Positions 1 to 11,554 of a stretch of 64,000 bases of DNA are shown here, in pieces; positions within the stretch are counted from its first letter, which is position 1; every line of letters begins with the position of its first letter. Below the pieces are notes generated by a model that saw nothing but the letters and a program-made list of their open reading frames with translations, made no database searches and was not told the origin of the DNA. Origin of the DNA: Castanea sativa (lineage: Eukaryota; Streptophyta; Magnoliopsida; Fagales; Fagaceae); the NCBI RefSeq assembly GCF_040712315.1, contig NC_134018.1, positions 47,803,335 through 47,867,334 of the forward strand. Direction: 5' to 3'. Both the position numbers and the translations under genes were made by a program.

Positions 1-3000
1 CTGTTTCAAACTTACCAATCATTGAAAAAGTTGATGAATTAGTAGATCATGAATTTATTGCACATGATGTTCTGGAATGGCGCTGGCTTGGGGAATATCA
101 GTCATCATCTTTGCCATTTGAAAGGTAATTGATGTTTTCATGTGTGTTTGGTTTAATTTGTGTATTTTAAGTTCCTTCTTTTTGCTCAAATAAGTGACTA
201 GATTAATTGACATGTTTTGTATATAGTGAACGAGCCATGAATCCCCAAGACATGAGAACACGTAATTTTCTAGAAGTTGGTGCTGCAGCATTACTTGTAG
301 GAGACATGGAAGCTAAAATGAAGGGCCAGCCTTGGAAATATTTTGGAACTTCTGATATGCCTTTTCTTGATCAACTATTGCAGCCTTTACCAGTGACAAC
401 AATTACCAATTCTGCGTATGCTAGGCCGCACTTGCGAGCAATAACAGCATCTAAACGCACTAAACAAGGCCCTCATCAAATTTGGCATGTTCTCTCTCTC
501 AAAAAATTGCTCTGACTTGTTTGGTGCTCTGAATTATCGTTATTCTTTTAAGACTATTGCTCATAAATCTGTTGTACATCATTAATTAGTGTCCATGGAT
601 TTAATTGTGTTCTATAATGTGTTGGATCACCTAGCTAGGCCCTTGTCAAATTTGGCATGTCATCTCTCACATGATTGCTTTGACATGTTTGGTGTAATTT
701 GTTTTTCCAATCATTGTTATTCTTTCCCTTCCTTTGATTGTAATTCCAGTCCACTTTGTAGATTAATGTATCTGATTTTTTTTGGGTCCTACTATATATT
801 TTGCAGGACCTGGTTACCCCTGTGTCTAAATAATGTTGATGGTGTGAGTGCATTAACATCATGAGACTTGAGAGTGGTTTTTGTGATATATTAGTAAGGT
901 GAGGGGGTGTTAAAAAAAGAAGTTCAATGAGGTTTGAACCTGATTCTGGTCATATGATTTTTACTAACTTATCCTAAAATGGGTTGTAGTATTGAGCATA
1001 GAACATTGTTAAACAAGATAGAGTGAGGTTTTCAATTTTGATCTTGTCTTTTAAGATTAAATATGTGCTTATTGAAATTATACACACACTGAGACACAGA
1101 TTTATATGCATGTATGTATGCATGCCAAGAGCCTTGTAGCTTGGTGGCATTACCTGCTCTCCTTCATGCGGAGAACTAGGGTTCAAACCCCCCCATCCCC
1201 CATTGTTGTAGTTATTGAATTATATAAAAAGAAGAAGAATATATGTGCATACTATATTGATATGTTCCTGCATTTGAGTTGATGCTATTTTCTTTGGTTC
1301 TCTTCTTTGTTGCACATATGGTTGAAAGCATTTTTAACAATAAAAAATGAAAATTTGAAGGTGTTCCTTTTATTATGCACGTTGTTGGAATTGAACCTGT
1401 GGTAGTTGTGGAAGCAAAGCTGTCTTGCGGAGGCTTATTGAACAAATTTACAGATGGTTTTGGACCTACATAAACTAAATCTTCACATAAATTAAAACCA
1501 GAACTGTAGTTTAGTAAAAGAATTAGATCATATGACTACAATTTTGAGTATTGCACTTCCTAATTTTTCAGGGAGGATTCTCCTGTGAGCACATTCCGTC
1601 CAAGGGCTAAACCGCTCTTCCAATATCGTCACTACAGGTACAGTGGTCTTGTTGGTGATGCACTCAGCAATTTGAATAATACCTAAAGTATTCTTTCTTT
1701 TTTATTTATTTTTTAAATTCCCAGAGTAGCACAATTTTTCTCAATAAATTGTCAAAGTTAATTTTATCCTTAGTGCTTTTGAACTGGTTGTTTTCCTTGT
1801 ATCTGCACCAGGATGATCTAGTTGTAAGATGATGTGTTCTGTTTTATATATATATATATATATATAATGAAGTTATATGTTTTGAATGTGAAGCTCAGGC
1901 CAACACTATACGACTTCTTTTGTTCACTATCACTTCAAGCTTGGTTTTGTCGTTTTTCATATAAGAGTTAACATTACTGTTGATGGATGAGTTAGCATAT
2001 TTGTTGATGCTGGATAGTTGTCTGAATTTGTCATGAGGCACTGCTTGCAGCTTATGTGTATCTGAACAGGAAATTTAGATTATTAGTTTTATAAATTGTT
2101 ATTTTTTGTTACTTATCAAAAAAAAAATTGTTACTTTTTTTTTTTGTTTTGCTCTCTCTTATCAAACATTTTGTTGTTGATCAGTGAACAACAACCTTTG
2201 CGATTGAATCCTGCTGAGGTATGCGACGTTATTGCTGCAGTTTGCTCAGAGACATCTTCAACAAATCTAATGACACTATCTTCTAAATTAAGTAATAACA
2301 GTCGAAAGTCGTCCATGGATGTGGCTGTGAGCGTCCTTGTCAAACTTGTCATTGACATGTATGTTCCAATGCGTTGGTTGGCTGGTATTGTTCAATATGT
2401 TCTTGATGTTTGACCTATGTGCATGTACATGTGTGCGCTATGCCTGGATAATTGATGGATGGATCCTGTATCCTGCTGTATACTTATGAAATTTGGTCGA
2501 CCATCATCATTTTTTTGCATTTTTTGGAGAGTGACCCTTTGTGAAGCTTATTTCTAGATGATAATTTTGTTTTGGAGAGAATGTACAACTTAGAATATTT
2601 ATAGACTGAATTCTGTCCATGAATGAATGTTGAATTATTTAAGTGTGAATATTTGCATGTTTTCACCCTTGATTGAAAGCCTGTGACATTCTAGAAATTA
2701 GAGAGATCTGATAATTATGTACAATGGTCTGTAGATATAAAAGACAATACTATGCAAATATCTCAACTCATATTTGTAGCCTTGAACTTTTCTTATTGTG
2801 TGTTTTGTCTTGGTTGTATGATTTAGATGGCCAAGTACTCAAACATAATTGTTATTGAGTCAAGAATTACTTCTGAAAAGTAGGCTTTGTTAATTATCTG
2901 TCCCAAATGACACTTCCTCTCTCCCTTAATAATGAGATGGGGGGTGAGGTCGTGGGTTCAAAATCCATTAAGTGCTTGTGAGTGTGTGTGTATGCCTGCA

Positions 3001-6000
3001 TGTACATACAACCGCGTGGGTTTTAGTATCTTCGAAGGTTTAGTCAACTTTTTCACTGCTGGCCTATTGACGTAGTCCATTGGTTCATGTAGTTTTTTTT
3101 TTCTTTGTCGAATGGTATTACAGATTGATCATGGTAAAAGGTTATCGATTTTTTTTGCAGGTATGTTTTAGATTCTGGGACCGCTGCTCCTCTAACTCTA
3201 TCTATGCTTGAGGTGATCCATCAACTATATTACTTTCAATGATGCCTTCTTGTTCATTTTGTTTGTTGTGTTTTTAGTAAAATATAATTTAAATTATGTT
3301 CCAGGAAATGCTTAGTTCTACAAAGCCGGCTTGCAGGGCTCGTGCTTTTGATTTAATTCTGAATCTTGGCGTCCATGCTCATTTGTTAGAGCCAATTATA
3401 ACTGATGATGCTTCCTCAATAGAAGAAGAATATTCTCCAGAGTCTTATTTTGATAATGAAGCTCAACTGACAATCCATGGGAAAGGAGAGGAAGACTCTG
3501 TTAACAAGATGGGCACTTTCTCAGCTATTGATAATTTTGAGTCCTGGATTTTAAACATTTTATATGAGATACTACTTCTTCTTGTTCAGGTATAATTGGT
3601 CTGTCATCATATAAGGTGCCCTGCAAGGTTGGACCTAAAGAAAATTTCCTTTTCACATAACATCATTAAAGCAACTTTTATTTGCACTGATTTATCTTGA
3701 GTTTTCTTACTTTAAGGAATTGAACATTCTTTGGATGTAGCAATTTGAGGAGCGGATGACTTTAATTGTACTATGTGATTATCTCATTTTCTCTTCAGTA
3801 GTGCGACATGACATGCATTATGCAATTCAATATAGAAGTTATTTTAGTTCAGCAAATTATTGGATTTGATTTTCAAGCTGTGAGGAGCTTTGTAGTGGGG
3901 TAGTATTATGCTTTAGAAACTTGTAAGAGATTAGTAACTTGTTTCAAAACAGTTCTAACCTCCCATTTTGTGTAATTTTTGTTGTTGTTTGGTGAAGCTA
4001 CACTTTTATTGGTTTTGTTCTTTTGGTTCATAAATTTGATTAAATATATTTCTAATCTATAGAATTGGGATGTTAAGAACTATTGGAGGTCATTGTTTCT
4101 TGAAATTTTGTTGCATTAGTTAATCACCAGTGGGATTAGAAGTATAAAAATGGTTAATTAATGATAATGTGCATTTACAGGTTTTGCATTTTAAGAAGAC
4201 GGATTGTGAGGAGGAGTTGATTAAGATTTGGGCTGTACAGCTAGGGTAGATAAGAAACTTTAAAGATAAATAAGCATGCCAAATAGGAATTGGTGGGAAA
4301 AATGAGAGCAATTTGGTTTGGGGAACAAAGAAAACAAAGATATTTTCTTCTAATTTAATAATAAGTGTTGTCCTTATCTGCTCTTTGCTATATTTAATAA
4401 GAAGTGTTTCATGTTCTTTTTAGTTTTTTACTATCTCATACCCTTGATATTACTTCACAGACAGAAGAGGATGAAGAATCTGTCTGGGCATCTGCTCTAA
4501 GCTGTTTTCTTTATTTCGTTTGTGATAGAGGCAAAATCCGGAGAAAACGACTCAATGGTCTTGACATAAGGGTGAGTTGGTTTTTACTTCCTAGTTTTGC
4601 TTAAGCAATAGTTTCAGGGAGATTATATTTTGCATTTTCACTGCTCTAACCATTAGATTCTCTTAATAGAGTGTTTGTTCTGGGTGGGATGATTCAAGAT
4701 ATTTTGCTTTTGCTCTTGATATATGTTGCAACTGGTGCTTCATTCTTTTGGGGGTAGATAATTTTACCTTCTTATTCCATATTGATTTGACAGATCTTTA
4801 TTAAAGTTACTTGTCTCCTTGAGGAAGTGCATTGTTCTTTTTAAACAAAGAGCTATGTGTTAGTTGTAGGAATAAATCACATATTCAATTGTGTCCACTC
4901 CTTTACAATGCCTTGAGGGTTCCATGTTCCTTGCTCTTCCCTTAGAACAGTATTTGGTGCTGCCCCAAGGAGGGTCTTTCTTTGCATGGACGGCAACATA
5001 GAGGAAGATCTTCACTTTTGATAATCTCATTAAGAGAGGCGACATGCTAGTAGGGTGGTGTTATATGAGCCTGTGTAGTGGGGAGACGGTAGATCATCTT
5101 TTGTTACACTGCACTTTTGCATTTGATATGCGGAGCTTCACTTTTAGATCTGTCGTGAGTCAGTGGGTACTACCAGAAAGGTTATTGAACTCGTGTTTTG
5201 ATGAAGGAATTGGGTCAGTAAGCATTCCTCAGATATTTAGAATATAGTCCCGTTATGTTTGATGTGGACATTGTGAAGGAAGAAAATCATCATACGTTTG
5301 AGGATATGGAAAGTTCAGGGGCTCCAGTGGTGGTAGCATTGTTCACTAGATCTTTGTTTGGTTGGTCTCATGTGTGAGGTTTTACTATTGTTGATTTTTT
5401 AGATTGCCTTTCTGTACGTAATACTCTTTTTTGTAATTCTTTAGACTCCTTCACATCCAATTGGGTTCAAGATTTGGCCTTGCTTCTGACATGCATTTTT
5501 GGAAGGGGAATGGGGTCTGGTCCTGATATGCTCTCTGTATCATTTTTCTGCTTGGGAGGTGTTGTTTGTTCAGCCTGAATTACCTTGAATCAGCAAAGAG
5601 TACTAGACAAAAACTGTACAAACATTACTTATTTGGCTTACTAAATTCCTGGATTGAAAATTACACCTGTTACACTAGCTGCTCTTAGGAAAGAAAGTCA
5701 ATTTGTTGAACAATGGTATTTTAAAAAGCTGCTCGGTTTGTGGAGTATGTGACTTGATTTTTATGCTTTTGCGCTGCAGTCTCCACTTAGACATTCAACT
5801 TTTCTGTTCTATTAACTATAAAAATTGGGCCTTATGTCAATAATTTTGAGTCTTAAGGATTGATATAATTTTCTGTCTCTGTTTTCAGGTTGTTAAAGCA
5901 TTTATGGAAACTAGCAGGAAGAATTCATGGGCAGAAGTAGTTCATTGCAAGCTTATTTCTATGTTAACAAATATGTTTTATCAAGTTCCTGATGAACCCA

Positions 6001-9000
6001 ATGAGACCGATTCAAGTACTCCAAATTTTCTCATAGACCAGGTTGATCTGATTGGAGGAATTGAGTTTATTTTTCTTGAGGTATGCACCTCATTTGTTAT
6101 TATTTTGGATCCGTTAGTAAGATAAGAATGATAGGCATTCTGATAGGCAGATAGAGATAAAAATAACTTGGTCCTCTGGCATATGACACCATACCCTCAG
6201 GAATCAGCATATTGGGGCCAATAACGTGTATGTCCAACTTTATAACAGTGGAGCATTTTGCTATTTATCCTAGTAACTAGCATGTGTCACATTTGAAGAA
6301 TATGTGCCAACTCTATAAACTTAGGGAGACTACTAAAATGTTGATGTTCTTTGTTTTTTTGATTTTTGATAAGGTGATGTTCTGAATGTTTAAAGTTTAA
6401 ACAATCCTTACAGAAAAGTAATGGCTTGAAGAAATTGTAGTCCTAAATGTTAGCCACAAGAATACTTTCACACTGAAGGTTTTGTACTTAAAGATTGATG
6501 GCTGCAAGAAATTTTAAATTTTTATAATTCTTAGTTGATATTGTTTCTTATGTTGATTTAAGGAAATATTTTAATTAACATTCTGAATTTTTTATGGTGA
6601 CAATTCAATGTGTCATTTATTATTGGATACTCTTTAATTTTTGTATCCTCTTTCTTAAAGTATGAGTTGTAAAATGCAACAATCAGTCAAAAGTTCCCAT
6701 CTTTTTTCCACAATTTTTTTTTTTGATAAGTAAGAATGATATATATACGAAGGTTACTCTATGCCTGAAAAACACATAGCAACCCAGAAATACAAGAAAA
6801 AGAAAACAAATAGAAACAAGAGAGAAAACCAAACAACAAAGAAATTACAAAAAGAGAAGGGAACAATTTAAGTAGGAGTTTATGTAATATTATTTCTTTC
6901 CTTTTTCTACCAGAACTCAATTAAGCAAGTATTAATTTACTTAATATCTTTTGCAATGCAGTATTCTCTCGCAAACTCTAGGGAAGAAAGGAGAAATCTG
7001 TATTTGGTACTTTTTGACTATGTTTTGAATCAAATAAATGAAACGTGCATAGCTACAGGAGTCAATGAATATAGTGATGATGAGATTCAACCTCTTGCTG
7101 CCCTGCTCACCCTTGCAGATGCACCTGAAGCATTTTATATTTCTGTTAAACTTGGGGTGGAAGGCATTGGGGAGATTTTGAGAAGATCAATTTCTTCAAA
7201 ACTGTCCAGATATCCCAACAGTGAACGACTAAATATGGTAATGTCTCAGAAGTGTGTGTGAAGTAGGTTGGTCTTTATATGGGGGTGTCGTGGGGTTCTT
7301 TTTGGAATTCTTGAAAGATCTTTTTTTCCAAGAGTTCGAAGTAATTGTTTGACAAGTATTATTTCTACTAATCACAAATGAATCAATGCACATTTATAAA
7401 TTTGAATTTACACCTTATAAACACACATACACAAAGTAATTGGCGTGTATGCACTAGATACAGCTAGAATCTGAGCTTCCAGTCAACTAGACCAAAGCCA
7501 AATGTGGGGAGGTTGCAATCTGTTCTCTCTAGTCTGCTCGGCCTCTAATGAGTTCAAAACTTGACTTGGTCAGGTTATCCAAGCTATTGAGGCTTTAAGA
7601 ATTGCTCAGTTTTGATCAGTCCTATAATCTCATTTCAGTGTTGGTGACTGTTCGTAATGTTTTGATTAGTGATATTTGAACCTAAGGCCCTATACCCATC
7701 AATTTCTCTTTTGGTTTTGTCTTTTGATGGACTTCTGCATTGGTAATCATTTTCTGTGCTTGCTGATATTCACCAGCTTTATATGGACTTCATATGTTCA
7801 GAATTATTTTCTTTATATGGGAATTTATATTTCATCACCATTTTTTTTCGCTTAAAGTTGCTGCTGTCTGATGTTCTTGCTGTTATTGCAGCTCTTGGAT
7901 ATTGTCATTGAGAAACTTGATACAATAGTAAGTTCATTCACTCATTTAGACAATGAGTTCTCCCATATGATACAGATAACCAAATCATATAAGTTTTTGG
8001 AAAGCATTGAAGATGTGGTTCCAAGAAATGGTGTCAGCATGAAAGCTTCATGGGCCACATTACATTCCCTTCTTCATTCAGAGAGAGTTGCATACCGCCG
8101 GAATGGTTACGTATGGTTAGGTGATCTGCTTATTGCAGAAATAAGTGAGAAAAAGGATGCAAGTATCTGGTCCAATATTAAAAACTTAAAGCAGAAAATT
8201 TCCCTTGCTGGTGATGCCAATTCTTCAGCTACTTCAGATGTTCCTTTGCCCATTTGCCTTTTGTGTGGGCTTTTAAAGTCAAGGCACAACTACATAAGAT
8301 GGGGCTTCTTATTTGTTCTGGAGAGGCTTCTCATGCGATGCAAGTTTTTGTTAGATGAGAACGAAATGCAGCACTCAAGCAGCACTGATCCTGGGCATGT
8401 AGACAACAAGGGTCGTCTTGACAAAGCCAATGCAGTGATAGATATAATGAGCAGTGCTTTGTTATTGGTGATAAATGAAACAGACCGCATCAATATTTTG
8501 AAGGTAATTACTTGAAAAACATGCACAGCTTTTGACTATATATTATGTCTGATCCCGACATTATAGATACACTAGCATGTAAGATGTAACCCATCTGATA
8601 CATGGGAGTTTTATTTATATAAAATTTATAAATAAATAATAATGTGGTTCATATAAATGTAGTTTTTGTTGTGCACTTTTTTAATAACTAATATGTTTAG
8701 CGATCAAAGAGATAATTGGTTCATTGAAAGAGCCAAGCGAAAAAAAATTTCATGAGGAAATATCTCATAGAATATTAATGATTTAATTAATAGTTAGTTG
8801 GTTAGATAAGAATATTAGTAAAGTTTTTTATTTTTTTTTATTTTTATAATAAATAAGATCTTTAAAGGAAAAACTGCACTTGGCTGAAATCTATGCCTTA
8901 ACACAGTCATATTTTAGACAATTCTAGGGTTTTAAGATAGAGTATAAAAGAAGGATGGATATGAACTACCTAGGATATAAATTATTTTTGTTGGATGACC

Positions 9001-11554
9001 ATACATTTGATACTCCCTAGTTCCTCTGTCCTGAAATTATAGTTTTTATTTTAGAGTGCGCAATATTTAAGGAGACTGCATTAAATACATTATCAAGTTT
9101 CATTTTTCTGTTTTCTTGTCCTAAATTGTACATCTCATTTGAAAATCATTTGTTTTTGCTTTGGACTTTTTTAGTACAACAACAACAAGCCTTAATCCCA
9201 AATATTCTCTGGACTTTTTCAGTAGTAGACAATAATTTTGGGATGTTTGGATGTTTAAAGAATAAAATGGTGATACCCAACTTTTACAGTATATTGACAA
9301 ATAACTTTGTATGGACCAAGAATTATTTGTCTCTTTGCTCTTGGGTAATAAAAATTGTTCTAATACCATGATAATCTAATACCTGTTCCAAAAGTCTATA
9401 TTTTGTATATGTTTTGATGTTTAAAGAATAAAATGGTGATACACAACTTTTATAGAATATTGACAAATAACTTCTTATGGGTCAAGAATTATTTGTCTCT
9501 TTGCTCTTAGGTGGAAAAAATTGTTCGAATACCATTTGATCTAATACCTGTTCCAAAAGTCTAAGCTGGCAGGAAATTTTGAATTTAAGTCACTTAACCA
9601 TTATTTCTAACTGTAGAAAAGAATTTGGTTACTTTGGATTTTGACTAATATATTTGTTTCTAATAAATCAAAATTTAGTAGCTGAAGCAAGCTGGCCTAC
9701 ATCTGATTTATTTGAACTACATAGGGGGATTTGCTTTTGGTTTATCTGGATTATATCAAGCTTTCTATATGTACTTTTATAGTTTAGTGAAATATTTTTG
9801 TTTCATGTTTTTTAATGGGCATCTCATTGTTTTTTGTCAGATGTGTGATATACTATTCTCTCAGTTGTGCCTGAGAGTCCCCCGTGCAACTGCAATGCCA
9901 TATATAGATGATGGGCACCAAAATGATAAAAGGAAAGAAACTGATAGCAGATTCAGCAATCCACTAGACAATGAGACAGCCTCAATGGCAGCACTTCTTC
10001 TTCGTGGAAATGCCATTGTGCCCATGCAGTTAGTGGCTTCTGTTCCCGCTGCATTATTCTATTGGCCACTGATTCAGCTTGCCGGTGCGGCAACAGACAA
10101 TATTGCATTAGGTGTTGCCGTAGGTAGCAAAGGAAGAGGAAACCTCCCTGGTGCTACATCGGATATTCGGGCTACCCTTCTGTTACTTCTAATTGGTAAA
10201 TGCACAGATCCTGCTGCATTCGAAGCAGTTGGTGGGGAGGAATTTTTCAGGTGATTACATTTCTTTGCAGCCTAAAATGTGTTACCCACTTACCCTATTC
10301 TTGAAATGCATTCAAAATTCAATGCACTTTTGTTTTTGGCAGGGAACTTTTAGATGATACAGATTCAAGGGTGGCATATTATTCTTCAGCTTTTCTTTTG
10401 AAGGTAAGAGTGCTTTCATTTTAATCTTTTTTTTCCCCCCACCAATGACCATGCACTGTTTATGCCCCTGGATTCAATTTGTGGCCAACTCATTTTAAGT
10501 TTCGAATTTTGCAGCGAATGATGACAGAAAAGCCTGAAAAGTACCAACACATGCTTCAGAATCTTGTGGTTAGAGCTCAGCAGGTATGGCCTTATTCAGT
10601 GAAGTTAATGTGTAATTTTGAACCTTGACTGTTTGAAAATACAATGGATACAGTATTCATTTTCATTAGTTATACATAAATATGTCAAACCTGCCTAGTT
10701 ATGATTGGAGTCCATAATTTGAATTTGTAGGGGGGTCTAGTTTAGGCATTTTTCAAAGGGAAGCGTCAAACTTTAGTTCATAGTGTCTTGTTATCATATT
10801 TTCTTTCTACAAGAAAATGAGAACATTTATGGTTAGAAAAATTAATTATCTTGGCCATCATTGTAATTAACTGATTACTTCCTGGAGTAATGTTTTCTGA
10901 ATTAACCCGTACTACATACTAGCATCTATACAGTTGTGGAATCACTTGTGAATATAGCTTTGCAAAGTGTTTTGAATGGACCACAAACGTGCCAACCTGT
11001 CTTCTTGTGAACTTGACCAGGAATTCTTGTGAATTGCCTATCCTGGATGTACGTATCATTTGCACATATTAGTAGATCATGTCATTTTAATTAGGTGTAT
11101 TAGTAATAATCTGGTGTTGCTAGAAAATTCCATGTATATTTTTACTCTTTAATATACATGCTAATCCATTCTCATATGATATTCTACAAGTGCATATTTC
11201 TGTAAGAAATGAATCCTAATTTTAGATGGGTAATTATAACTAGTAAGATATCATTGTAAGGAAATCCATGCTTAAAGAGTAGAAAAAGGTGCTAATTGCT
11301 AATTTCTGTTTCTTTTTGATGTGCTACCTCATTATCTGTTTCTCTATTTTTTGTCATAATTTTGTTGAGCTATTTTTTGGATGAATGTGCATTTTTTTGG
11401 TAGAACTATTTATTGGATACTGTAGTGACGTCATTTTTTTTGTTTGCTATCTACTCCTCCTGTGCAGAGCAACAATGAAAAGCTGTTGGAAAATCCATAT
11501 CTTCAGATGCGAGGCATACTTCAGCTGGCAAATGATCTTGGAACTGGGTTGTAA
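1..11554 (+). CDS. Conserved plant ARM/HEAT-like helical protein of unknown function (5' end missing)
   Basis: Fourteen exons chain in one frame: 1-124, 227-484, 1572-1637, 2185-2358, 3161-3212, 3305-3589, 4461-4571, 5889-6080, 6962-7237, 7892-8503, 9841-10250, 10343-10403, 10515-10583 and 11468-11554 (TAA). They give 924 codons after a split codon at bases 1-2; the start lies upstream of the window. The protein is mostly helical, leucine-rich and repeat-like, with acidic loops, and has no signal peptide, clear membrane helix or catalytic motif in the part seen. It resembles a plant-specific, ARM-fold-like family that I recall as the Arabidopsis At3g12590 type (from memory, unchecked). No function is claimed. 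Introns are long and hold a tandem duplication, SINE and LINE remnants. The donor after exon 2 is GC, not GT (485-486). The family call is moderately sure; the gene model is strong because every other junction is GT-AG and keeps frame. Confidence 0.85.
467..725 (+). repeat. Imperfect tandem duplication spanning an exon-intron border
   Basis: Bases 467-550 (end of exon 2 of the helical-repeat gene plus intron start) recur at about 637-725, 170 bases downstream, with roughly 80% identity by eye. Both copies hold the block CAAATTTGGCATGT, which includes the GC donor of the first copy. The second copy is inside the intron and looks unused. Confidence 0.75.
1126..1235 (+). mobile_element. tRNA-derived SINE-like repeat
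   Basis: The segment has an A-box-like TAGCTTGGTGG and a B-box-like GGTTCAAAC about 33 bases apart, followed by an A/G-rich tail near 1228. A related copy lies at 23294-23375 with the same spacing and similar sequence. It sits in an intron of the helical-repeat gene. The outer limits are approximate. Confidence 0.5.
1845..1866. repeat. (TA)n microsatellite
   Basis: About ten TA units in intron 3 of the helical-repeat gene. The rest of this 547-base intron shows nothing else I can name. Confidence 0.9.
4855..5460 (+). mobile_element. Decayed LINE 3' fragment (zf-RVT region) in an intron
   Basis: In the plus frames the segment reads like the C-terminal zinc-binding region that follows reverse transcriptase in plant L1-type LINEs: GWCYMSLCSGETVDHLLLHC at 5053-5112 with the conserved C..C....H..HC spacing. 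Upstream text resembling the usual APRRV...W block and downstream frames with several stops show decay. It is inserted in the 1317-base intron 7 of the helical-repeat gene, in the gene's own direction. The limits are estimates; there is no intact ORF. Confidence 0.75.
6715..6865 (-). mobile_element. LINE 3' tail, minus orientation
   Basis: A T-run followed by TTGATAAGTAAGAATGATATAT and an A-rich body is the reverse of a plant LINE 3' end (poly-A as T on this strand). The same TTTTTGATAAGTAA signature opens the better preserved LINE at 23669. No coding remnant is evident here. It lies in intron 8 of the helical-repeat gene. Confidence 0.5.
9173..9205 (-). mobile_element. Short RTE-type LINE tail remnant
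   Basis: ACAACAACAACAAGCCTTAA followed by TCCCAAAT is the reverse of the 3' end seen at 42549-42848 (AAATTTGAGACTAAGACTTTG then TTG repeats). Only the terminal 30-odd bases remain. Confidence 0.45.
9248..9566. repeat. Tandem duplication, unit about 167 bases, two copies
   Basis: Copy one (9248-9404) and copy two (9415-9566) share GATGTTTAAAGAATAAAATG, TATTGACAAATAACTT, AATTATTTGTCTCTTTGCTC and AATACCTGTTCCAAAAGTCT in the same order, with scattered substitutions. They lie in the 1337-base intron 10 of the helical-repeat gene. No coding content. Confidence 0.85.
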
